Assembly: GCF_021869535.1 (NCBI RefSeq)
Contig: NW_026262701.1
Span: forward strand, 46,317,278-46,381,277
DNA length: 64,000 bases
Direction: 5' to 3'
From: Mytilus californianus
Lineage: Eukaryota > Mollusca > Bivalvia > Mytilida > Mytilidae
Translations under genes and position numbers: made by a program
The notes under the pieces: model-generated
Databases searched by the model: none
The model's input: the letters and a program-made list of their open reading frames with translations, nothing else
Told to the model about the DNA's origin: nothing
Shown here: piece by piece, positions 48,201-60,800 of the stretch
Layout: every line of letters starts with the position of its first letter
Position numbering within the stretch: position 1 is the first letter of the stretch

Positions 48201-51200
48201 TTGCCAATGAGACAACTCTCGACAAGAGACTGATAAAATCCTTGTTTAGCCCACTTCCAAATTCAAATGTTGTAACTCTATACATGTAGCCAGGGCCATA
48301 AGAAAAAGGTGTCATTTTGAGTCTGTCATATATATTATGTTGCCTAGCAACGCTTGAAATGGTGGTGGTGAAATTAGGGAATAAGTGAAAAATACAGACT
48401 AATTTCTTTATTATTTCGATTTATTCTTCATTGAGGTTATACACGAGTCAATTAACAATGCAATGAAAATACTGTTTGCCAAAATACTGTAACTTCTGCC
48501 TAGCAACTAATATGTATATATTGTTTAATTCTGTCATTATCAAGCATATTCTGGTTGAAAGTCTTGACCATTACTGATACAACATAATTTTTTAATGATC
48601 GTAATCTATGTATTAATGGTAAATTATTTAGTCAACGATTTCGTTACCACAAATTACTTTAAAACCTTTACTACCTTATTTCATTGATACAAATATTTTT
48701 TTTGGAAGTTTGGCTGTAGAAAACTGATTAAAAAGAGATCGTAAATTCTTATTGTTACGGTGATGTTGTTTATCGAGCATGTAAATTTATTTACGACCCT
48801 TGTAAAATTATTGATCCGTTAAATAAACTATCCAAAAGGTTAACAATTAAAAACTGTAATTAGATCTTTAGATATTGTTTTGATCGGTAAAATATTGATT
48901 TTGTTATCCATTGATTACAACCCATCTAAATATTATTGTTATACACCTAGGAACCTTCACGGTCCTACATATTTTCGTTTTGTTGTTACACTATTTTCCT
49001 AGGATAAGGGAGGGTTGGGCGCCTAAAAACATGTTCAACTTACAAATGTTTAGTCGAGCTGATTCGTGCATATTTTTAGAAGAATTTTGGGTTTGATGAT
49101 AAAATTATGAAACTTTGCACAATTGTAGATATATATTTGGTAGTCAATTTATGCTATGGACCACTCTGAAAAAACCAATATGGCGACCATTTCCGAGATG
49201 TCTGCCAATCAGCCCTAATTTCACAACCATGTATAAATTAAAGCAAATATTGTTCAAACCAAATCTTTTAAAAACATAAAAAATGTACTCCTACGTTTCT
49301 AGTAAGTCATGACGTTATATTAGACTTTTTATTTTTTTCAAAATGGCGGAAAATTTCAAAATGGCCCTCAAAAAGTGAAAATGAACAAATCTAAGACAAG
49401 ACTAAGTAACATCTGAGTCACAAATGATAAATAATATGGTCCACTTCTCCTTACCACAATCCTTTTATCCTCCTCGAATTGTGGTAACATCAAGATAATT
49501 AATAAATACAACTTATCACCAAATTTCTACTTGCACGAGTGCTACCAGTTGGCCAGAAACTACACACCCTTACGGAACACCTGCGTCGACCCCTAGTTTT
49601 GATAAAAAGGGATTGGTGTTGTTTATGCTTTCAATGTTCTGTTTTTTGCTTTTTATTGTTCAATGTCTGTGTTGTCAACTAGTGAAAGTCTCGTTTATCC
49701 ATCGTACAAGCATGGAAAACATTATTTCATTTCAAACGTTTACATTCGGTCAAGTTTTAGATAATTTACATGTACCAACGGTTTTTACATGTTTTCAAAA
49801 TTTTGTGATTCTAAGGATTAGAAAAGAGACATTTACAAATCCACTATAATATGATATATGGCTAATTACTGGTAATGACTCATCAATTTATTTAAACAAG
49901 AGCAACTAGGTTAGTGTCACTTGTTGAACAGGAACTGCTGACCCTTCTTGATCACCTGAGATCATCCCCGGTTTTTAGTGCGGTTTGTGTTGCTCTATTC
50001 TAATATTTTGGTGTAGTGATTTCTGGTTTTGTTGTCCTAATGATTTTTGAGTGCCTAAGTATCTTTTCCATCCTTTTTGTCATCTATAAAACAATAACAT
50101 ATATTCACAGCAGATTTCACAATGCCATTTAGTCTTTGCCCCACTCACTACCATATGTTAAACAGGACCGTACAGAACATCATTGTTCTCGCATATTTTC
50201 ATCTACCGTGACATCCGTTTTATATCTGTCAACCACATTTTATTAGCTCATTAACAAATTCTGATACTTTTGTGATAAATGTCCAATAGGATATATGCCA
50301 TCCACATTCACCCGAAGTAGCACTCTGGGTAAAAGACCAAAACATCCCCCGCCTAAAAGCTTTCACATGCTTTGAGATTGTTGTGTGTTTGCTTTAAAAC
50401 CGTTCCTGTTGTAGAACATCATGTGGATTACCTGACCACGTTATATTATTTCAAAGGTGGATTGAAACTTGTTAATTCCTATGGCAATTTCTAGACAAAA
50501 CACTATTAAATACTGTAGTTGTGCAATATTGATGGTCATTCTGCTTGCCTCACCTTCTCCTTTTACAAGTGTGTAATTCTACTCATGGGTTTGATCTACA
50601 TTTACTTTTCACATAATGTTTACAACACTTAAATTCTAAAGTTGAATGACAAAATATCGCGCACAGGTCGAAAAATGCAAAGAACCAATGAATAAACAGA
50701 ATAATGGAATCTTATACACCTAGAAGGAACATTTTCTTAATGATCTCACATCCAAATGTCCAGTTTAATCTTTAACGTTACAGATCTAGACCAGTTGTGG
50801 TTAAGTTGACTCTCAATATCCCTCTTATTACTCCATTCTTCTCACCAGGGTCTCGTTCCTCAGTATAAATTATGTCAGGATCTTTGCATAAGAATGAGAA
50901 GTACACATTCTGTAACCTCATGGAAATGTCTTGTTCAGGATGCATTAGAGCCTCTAAAAGAATCTGGTGTTCGTTAAGTACTATGTTTCCTTGATTGAAC
51001 ACTTGTTCAGACACTGTTTTCTAACCAATCTCATAAGGTTATCAACGATATAGACATAAAAACAAAACTACTCTTTGTTCTACACATATATGTTTGCCCA
51101 GTTCCACGGTTCCGATTTTGCAAAAGCAAAAAACGATTGATCACAAGTGATAATTGATACATCATGATGTCTTGGAAACAATTACTGTGACTTGACTATA

Positions 51201-54200
51201 GGTGTTGCTGTTTACCTTTACCTATTGTTCAACCAGATTGTATAATTGACAATACAATTGGGACATTTAAATTGATCAGTTGGTATTGTTAAGAGTTGAC
51301 AATAGGTAATCACTCACGCATTTACAGTCTACCTTGATGCTGTCCCATCACTTTACCTGTTCAATTGTCACTTTTTTGAAAAACTTATCTATGTGGCATT
51401 TAGGTTTCAAGTTTTATCTTTGTGAAATAACATAACATGCCTACAGTTTAAATAAGTATATATGGTATGAAAAAAGCTAGAATATGGCCACAATATGCAA
51501 AATTATTCCATGTTCTAATATTTGCTAAAGATTGCAGATTTGTTCTTAATAGAATTTCCTCATGTTTTTCTTTAGAGAATCCTAAAATAAGTAAAGGGAA
51601 TACACAATGTAATTACAGTCTTTTTCATTGAAATGAATGTATTCCTTGAAGTAATTGGCCATACAATTTACAGAGAAACACAACATTCAGAAGAAAAAGG
51701 AGATATTTTTATTTTACTGTCCTTTCAAATTTCAAGAGTGAGCAAGCCAGAACAAGAATATATATATATATGTGGTTTTTTTCTTGCAGAGTATTAACTT
51801 GCATGTCATATAATGCACTACATTTCCTTTGGATGTTTTCATATTCAAATACTATGATTGCTTGGATTTCTTTTATATTGTTGAAAAAGACCTCTTTTAT
51901 CTCATTCGCTCTTTCTAATGGGAGATAACTCAAAAGATTTATATTTTACTTTCGTGGAAATCTTAATTATTTTATAATTTACATAATTTTCCAGGATTAA
52001 AAACACCAGAACATATGTGTGCATTCCGTCGTTTAGACATTTGTTCAATACTTATTGACACGAGCCTTATACAAAGTGTTCATGCATAGTGAAATATAAA
52101 AAAATAATAGTTATGAATAAACTGGTTTATTAATTTATTTATTGACACTGATATTTGATATCCCAGCCAGTATTCGAGTTTTCACTATTTGAAGTAATGC
52201 TATTTGAAGTAATTTTTGAACTATTTTCCTAATTCTATTAACTTGTTGGAATATTTTCTTACTTTTTTTTATCACTAGATTTTTTTTCTATATCCACAGT
52301 ATTCTGTTTAACTTCCCATGATATATATATCCCAATAAAACAGACACAGAGTCTTTATATTAGATCCAGAATTTTGTAATTTTTTATCATTTCCAATATC
52401 ACATTGAAAATAATTGTCCTCACTTTACAAATTTTTTGGAGTATTTTATTTATATTTTACACTTTATCACTTGATTTTACTTTATCTACAGTATTCAGGT
52501 TTTATTTCATTTCCCATGATATATGTCCCAATTTAACAATATTAGATCGATAACTTTATAATGATTATTTCCAATATCACATTAAAATTGTTATCCTCAC
52601 GTAATGATTTTTTTGGAATATTTTACTTTTATTATTCACTTTAGCACTTAAGATTTGACTATATCCACTGTATTCACATTTTATTTCAATTCCATGATAC
52701 ATATCCCATTTAAACAGGTGAATCATCTTCATATTAGATCCAGAACTTTATAATGATTATTTCCAAAATCACATTTTTTTTTTTTTTTTTAAACATTTAA
52801 AGACACAGAAACATGTTGGTTGAACTTATTTCTCCTACTTGGGTTCAAGTTTTGAATTTTTTTAATTTTTAGATTAACTAAATCATAACTTATAAAAAGT
52901 GAGTTTCCTTGAGTGATCAGTTTTTTTTAGCACAAAAATCCTAAATGATATCAAAGAAAAACACTGCAAGTATAATCCAAAATTATTTTGGCTTTTACAT
53001 GTACATCATCATGTGAAAGCCACACAAAACATTTTGAATGAATTATTTTCTCCTTGTTACATTCATGACAATCCATTCAAAGTCACATTTTACTAGTAAG
53101 AAGCAAAATTAAATGCATCTATGAATTGAATTCAAATGAAATAAATCCCAATATTTTATGCAAATTGATTTCAATAGATTTCAAACACTGCGAATAAAAA
53201 TCCATAATGAAAAATTGGAAGGGACATATGAAGAAACACAAAACATATTCATCTGAAAACTAAAACTGAAAACACCTGAATAGCTATTTCTTGTTTCACT
53301 GACAACTGGACAATACTATTTCTAAGGGTTAAAAATTTAAAGATTCATTAATTATGTAAAAACAGTTTTAATTTTCATACATATTAAAATGCAGTTCTGA
53401 AAAAATTTTGACTGATTTAACTCATCTATATCAGTATATTCGGGGCTTAAAACAATGAAAACCAATAATATTTTCTTCCCTATCAATTTTATAATGAGTA
53501 ACCCTAGGTGAAGAAAAACTTCAGGAAAAAGGCATGCTGTAAGGTTGGGTTAGGTGAATAAAAATCAGTACAGGTAGCATCAAGGTAGTCTCAACTCTTA
53601 ACAACACCAACTGGTCAATTTAAATGTCCCAATTGTATTGTCAATTTTACAATCTGGTTGAACAAAAGGTAAATGTAAACAGCAACACCTATAGTCAAGT
53701 CACAGTAATACATTGCTGGATAGTATTCATGGAATGTCGAATCGTTGTGACAGATTTGATCTATTCCTGAAACATTGGTCAATTCACACTGATATGGAAA
53801 GTCGGGTGACCATTGTCTTGGCTCCCGACACATTTAATGTTTTCAGTATTATCTGCTTCAAGCCATCTTTGTTATCATTTTGTTAACTTATTTATACCAT
53901 GTAAGGATAGAGTTGCAAAACTGACTAATTATACCAGGTTGGTATACATGTATTTCTGGTTAGACAATTGACAGAGTGTATGTCCATAAACGGTTATTAT
54001 GTAAGTATGAAACGCATTGTTGTATTTGGTTAGTATTAAGGATATGTCTTTTTCTATAGTGAAATATAAACTAAGTTATAGCAATAATACGAACAGTTGT
54101 GCTGGCGTATAATGTATTTGTTAAAGTACCAGATATTCAAAGGGAAATACATATATAAGGTTATGACGAATTTGCCAAGTTAGACTAAGAAAATGCTGAA

Positions 54201-54785
54201 ATATTGAACTATGTAATATGTAACGACTCTTCAGCAGTAGTTGAACTCTTGTTGTTGTCAATATTGTAAATGGCTGCTGTTGTAAAACCACCAGATTTCG
54301 CGGGAGGAACCGCATATTCATTGTTGAATGTTTCATAAATGGAATCTTCTAGTACTGTAGATAAATGGATAATTGGATCATTCGAAACGATAAACGTAAA
54401 CAGTACATTTTGTCATTTAGTACCTCCTTTTCTGGTCCTAGCATCAAGTTGAAGGCCATATATCCATTCAGAGATGGTTTTAGTTCAGTTGAATGTAATG
54501 TTAAAGAAGAAAAGAGAAATAAAACAGAAGTAACTTTGAAATGGATAACGTCATAGTTGCCTCAATGGAATAATTCGACTGCATCTAATATTTGGCAAAA
54601 CGATTATCAACTAATGTTTTAGTGACTGTTGAAAAGACTTTTGTCTCAATCATGTCTTTTTGAAATACCTGCATGTGCAGCTTTTTCAAGTATCGCTGTC
54701 ATTCAAACAGATTGTTGCAACACCAAAATAATCACTAAACAGAAGAAGAATACACCTGGCTTGTTTTTTGTATTTTTTTGTATTT

Positions 54786-54821
<36 letters not shown>

Positions 54822-57800
54822 TGATAATTGATTTGTTGGTCTAAAGCTGTTACAATTACCTTGTTGCTACAGCTTTTACGAACTAGGTACCCTGATAAAT
54901 TAATATCTTTAAGAACAGGATGACTTTATAATTGATAGTTAATTACATAATTTAATACATACATATATATATATATAAATGCAAATCATCTAAATTGGTA
55001 ATAACGTTTTTTTTTCGGATTAGACCTTTACTTTTCCATCCTTATACAGTCTGATACATACTTTACTCGTTTAGAAAAATCGTGCGTGTGTCCAGTGTGA
55101 TCAGATAATCATAACCTGACATGATTGAAGGATATAGTGTTTGTGTTGATCTTATTAGTTATGGATTATAATCAAAAGGTAAGGTATTGTTAATTGCCTG
55201 GCAAGTCTGAGATTACTTCAATTTTAAGATCATCACTATGTCCTCTTCCAGTTGAACACAGACAGAGAAAACTGTTCGAATCGAGAAGTATACCTTCTAT
55301 TTAAGTCTAGCTTAAATATTGGAATAACGCCAGTGTCTATACGTGATCCCTCGTTGTAGACAACTGTTCTGCAAGAATGGTACCGTACGATTTTCTATAC
55401 TTTCCTCACAAATCTTTTGGTGTTTAGTTTTAGTATATATATGTGGCATACATTTGGTATTATACATGTTATAGGACACTTTGTTTTACTGAACGTACGT
55501 CAAAACAAAACACTATGTAACCTTCTATAAGGGTATTTTGTTGATTTTAGTATCTTATGGCGGGCAAAATTATGTATCATATGAATAATTTTCATATTAA
55601 CAAAAACATGTTGTTCAATGTAGCAAAGCGCTTAATAATGTTGAAATGTACCATTTAAGCAAATATTTGTAATGCTTTTTAAATTTGGTGCGTCCAAACC
55701 GCTGTTCTGGTTACACCTTCATTAGGAACGGTAAAAATCAAAATATTGAAACTCAAGAATGAATTAATTCTTGATGAGCTATATAATGTGAGTAAAAGAG
55801 GCTAAAAGGAATACCCTAACAGTCTAAAGTTAACTTCGCCTGAGGGAGTTGAAACCTTAGATTCCTAATAATTTCTAATTGATCAAAGGAGAATGTATTA
55901 ATCATGTCAGTACCAAAGCAGTCTATCGAGCTTATGGTATCATTAGGGGCCAATAGTCCGTCAGCAGCGTAGTAAAACCAGTGCTAGGAAATTATAATAT
56001 TTTATAAATTATGTGCGTCCGAAGACATAAAAATAGTAGCCAAAACATTTCAATAATTGATACAAAGGAATAGACAAATGAGCGAGGTAATTTTAATCAC
56101 ATGCAATCTCATGTTTAACTTACCAAACCTTTTCTGTAATTAGATCTTCTATTGGTTCTCCGGATACATCAACGAAAGTGTCAATAGAAATAGAACCATC
56201 ATTGTCATGTGCAGATTTGAAATTTGTCACACTTCTAACTGGTATACCCAGGGTTCTACAAACTGTTGATAAAGTTAATACAAAAACGAAGAAACTGTAG
56301 TGCTATTTGTATTTCGTTAGCATGCATATTGAAGAATGTACATGTTTTTGTTTCCTTCTGTTTGGAATTGGGAGTAGGAGGGTAAATGGACAGCATTGTG
56401 TAAGTTAAGAATATATTAATAAATAGAACGAAATGAAAATAACACTTTATTGTATTTGTATAAAGAGCAGTATTTTGTATTTACCTTCATCAGGAACCCT
56501 CAAAGCCAAGACTGTATAAGTACCGAATCCAATTTGCCGCATGGAATTGGAACGTTAGTTTCTTATAAGTTAATAAATCTCGAAACGGACAATAAAAGAA
56601 AATATGATATAACTCCTATCAGAACCGAAGAGCTACTGAGCTGAACTATTAATTGGACCATGAAACACTGTCTTGTGCAAAAAATTTTAACCAAATTAAT
56701 AGAAAATATTACCAAATTATAATTAATCTTAACGGAACTTTTCTGAAATACGATCAATATCTAAGATCCCTTCTAGAATGTATTTACAATATTCACAAAA
56801 AGGGTTGCATAATGCAATCACCGTGTTTGTGTATCTCTGTGTGTACATTACTTTTATTTCACATTACGTACCTTCGTATAAAAGAGATGTTTGAAAGCTG
56901 TACTGAAACGTTGTGCCGTGGTTGTATCGTGTAAGCGATATTTAGATCTTTCGGGAAGTAACTTCCTAACTGAGGAAAATATTAATTTTTAATACCCATT
57001 GAGCATTGCAATTTGCGTCATTTTCAGAGCAAGTAGGGACCAACTTTACAATGAATTGTGTGGAACTTAGTTCACGAAGTATATGTATTATTATGGTTGG
57101 TGTAAAAGAAAGCAAAATGTCATTGTTTAAGGTTTTTAGTAGTTACCAAGCACTAGCAGGCGACCATTTTCCTTTACAAATAAAGTTGTAAATTAATCTC
57201 AATACTGCAATATTGATAAGGTATACCAATATCGTCCCTTAGTATCCTGCGTCCACTGTAGGCGAATGACGACATTGAAATAACTGATTTTGTCGACACA
57301 TCCTATCTCGCTCTGTTAGGCGATTCTTTCCGTTTTGTTTGTTACATTGATTTGTATCTTTTTAGTGGATTTATTAAATTTGAAACATCAGTACACAGTT
57401 GTTGGCGTAATTGTTATTAACGATAGGTAAATTTCAAATGTTTACGTCAGAGTTCATTTTTGGTGTACTCTTTTACGCAGTGAAATTTCTACCTCGAAAA
57501 AACGCACAAGCACTAATAATTACACAAATAACCGTTTAGTTTTTAAATTACATTTAAAGAAAACGTGAAACCTACGCAGTGAAATTTCTACCTCGAAAAA
57601 CCGCACAAGCACTAAGAATTATACAAATAACCGATTAGTTTTTAAATTACATTTAAAGAAAACGTGAAATCAAAGTATATTTATTTCAACTCGCTAAGAA
57701 ACGGGAGATAGAATCCGTGTTTTGCTATTTTTGTCCAGGCCCTTAAACTCGAAAAAAATTAAAAATATATTTTCTGGAAATGTACGTTTATTGAATTATG

Positions 57801-60800
57801 TATACTAACCTTACTTCACTGCCACGAAAACTAATAAAGAGAGGTTTCAACTTACGAGTTGTAGTAACACCAGAGAAAACCCAGCATTGTCCGAAACACA
57901 CAGGCTCTTTGGTTTGATAATATTCTTGCAAGATGGCAATACTTCCAACCCAATGCCAAGGTGTCTTTCCGCCGTCGAAGTTATCTGTCCAGTTACCGAC
58001 TAGAACACCATTTTCGTCTGCTTTGTTAACCTGCCAACACAAGATTTTGGTTGAAATTTGGCAGGTCTGAACTTACTTAAATATTTAAATTCAGCAAATG
58101 TTAGTCAAAATTAATTTTTGAATAAGGCTATTCAAATACGATGCATAATTTGAGAATTGTTTCGAAAAAAATGTAGACCGAAAATAATACTGAAGTAAAT
58201 TTTAGGAATGTTACCGCAATTTTTGTATTAGAGCAGAGCAGATAACGACAATATTGGCTTGAAATCTTGAATAAAGAGATTTGAATTTAATTTTACAATG
58301 TAATGGAATATCTTGTCCTGTCGTCTTTCTAAGTCTTATATACTGAACAAAAGAAAGGAATGGAACTCGTATGAAAGTAAGAAGACGTTGTATAATTGCC
58401 AATGAAACAAATCTCCACCTGAGACCAAATGACATTGAAGTTAACAACTATAACTCACCGTACGGCCTTCAACAATGAACAAAACCCATTACGCATAGTC
58501 AGCTATAAAAGGCCCCCAGAAAACTAATGGCCTGATTTATGTAAAAAAACAATGAACGAAATACAAATATGCTATACAGCAACAAACGACAACCACTGAA
58601 ATACAGGCTCCTGGTTTGGGATAGGCACATACTGAATGTGGCCGAGTTAAACATGTCAGCGGGCACCCAACCCACCCATTAAACTGAAACAGTGGTGTAA
58701 CAGTACAACATATGAACAAATTATAGCAATCAGTTGAAAAGGGCTTAACTCGTCATATCTATACAAAGCAGAAAAACAAGTAACAAAAACACAGATCGGA
58801 CGTGGCAGGGTATTTATACATTCCTACAACAAAAAAGACACTAATTACTGTAACAGATCTGCGAGTACTCACAGTTACTGACAGTAAGTTCAGAGCCAAT
58901 AACAACTAATAAAATAATTATGTATCTAAGACTAAAATATTAATCAGCACACATCCAACGTCCAATGGATTTAGTGTAAAGACGTCATTAACAGTCAGAG
59001 AAAAACATGACCTTGTGACATAATCTGTAATAGTACATGCAGTTTAAAGAACATGTAATTATTGTATTTGTGTAGAAATCATTCAGCGACATCCCTAATT
59101 AAAATGTTTTTAATTTTAGTGGCAATCCTCTTAACGACATATTCACAAACATGATGGTGTGGCTACTTAGGGCATAACCTCCATTGGGGGTTCCAGAAAT
59201 TACCACAAGTTCTTGCAATATCAATATTATGCGTCTATTTTTTTGTTCAAAATATAGAGAGGCATATTTGACAATTCTGAAACAACAAAAATGGGGAGAA
59301 TAATAAAAAAAAACCATAACTTGAGTAAAGGAGAGAACACCATGACAAAAATAAATGACGAATAGCAATAACAACTCACAAAGCATCAGATTAAACGTTC
59401 ATCAACACCAATCCAACAAATATCTGAAATTAAACAGTATGTGATCTACCTCGATTTTGTCATCTCAGTACAAGAATCTATGATAAACGAGACGATTTTA
59501 ATTTTGAAATTATAAATTCCCCCACCTTAGCAGCAATATACCAACTTCAACTGCATATGGGGTATACATTTCCCAACTCATTCGGTATTCAAGAGCTTGC
59601 AGCTGCTACTCAGACTTTATAAAAGGTCACCAGTGTCTGAGAAGAAAGTTGACGAACCAAGGTTATGTTAAATAATGTCTCGTCCTTTTTCTAAAAAAAA
59701 AATCATCGGAAGATACCAAGACCTTGTTGATAAATATTCCGTATCAACTTCACAAACAGTTCACGATGGTCTTGAAGTATATATTATAGATACGTTGTTT
59801 ATCATCTTAACTGCGTGTTATATTGTTCTTTTTATTGGCTTTTTATATTTTCAACCTTTACTGTTTAGTTCATGTTTTGTGATATACTTTTGGCGTTGAT
59901 CGGTTTTTATACATCCCGCCATTTTGTTCTTGTGCTATTGTCATTTTTTTGTATTCTTGTCTTTCATTTCTGCTCATGTGCTTTGTCTATAGAGTGTATG
60001 TATGACAATTAGTTTTTCTTTGTTGACAGAGTGGTTGTCTTTATAATGATTAAGATTATAACACAATGTTGACTGCTATACCTAATATGTCGGTTTGTTT
60101 TGCTCACACATTGTTGTCAGTATAATGGAATTCAACGTGACTGTTGTACAAGTGAGAGGTTTAGCTAGCTATAAAACCAGGTTTAATCCACGATTTTCTA
60201 CATAAGGAAATGCCTGTACAAAGTCAGGAATATGAGTTGTTTCACATTCGTTTGATGTGTTAGGGCTTTTTATTTTGCCATTTGATCCGGGACTTTCCGT
60301 TTTGAACTTTCCTTGAAGTTCGGTATTTTGTTATTTTAATTTCTACTATTGTCACACATCGAGTTGTTTTTAGCAAACAAACATTCAGTGATTAGTCACA
60401 TTCTGGAATGTCACAATAGAGGATGATAAGAAGATGGGATTGTGACTACGACAAGTGAACATATCCTTGGTCATCGGTGACTAAGATATTCTATTGAAGT
60501 CAACAAAATCATGATAACGTATGTAATCTGTTGAATTGACCCTCTATAGAAATCAATCAAATTAACCCAGGAAGCACATGGTATCCTGTGTCGACACTTT
60601 AATTACCAACAGTTAACTGATTTCTCTGTTCATATTTATATCTTACATCTCCCTCTTTTTGAGATACCTACATATCAACAGAGAAAGATATGAGGTTCAT
60701 GTTAATCAGAAAGAATATCATATAGTCAGTATAAGTGTATTATTTAGAATTTGATGATTGTCTTTACATACCACTGCTGATATTTTTCTTGACATTTTGA

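Larger units (their letters stand above)
47645..56123 (-). other. Largest transglutaminase intron (8.5 kb) with repeats and coding-like islands
   Basis: Holds an R2 fragment (48183-48235), an R3-related piece (49890-50090), a 2.5 kb inverted-ended unit (51181-53710), coding-like frames at 50778-51014, 51709-51933 and 53615-53833, a T-run at 54789-54818 and an AT microsatellite at 54960-54976. The rest is unremarkable AT-rich sequence. Confidence 0.6.
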
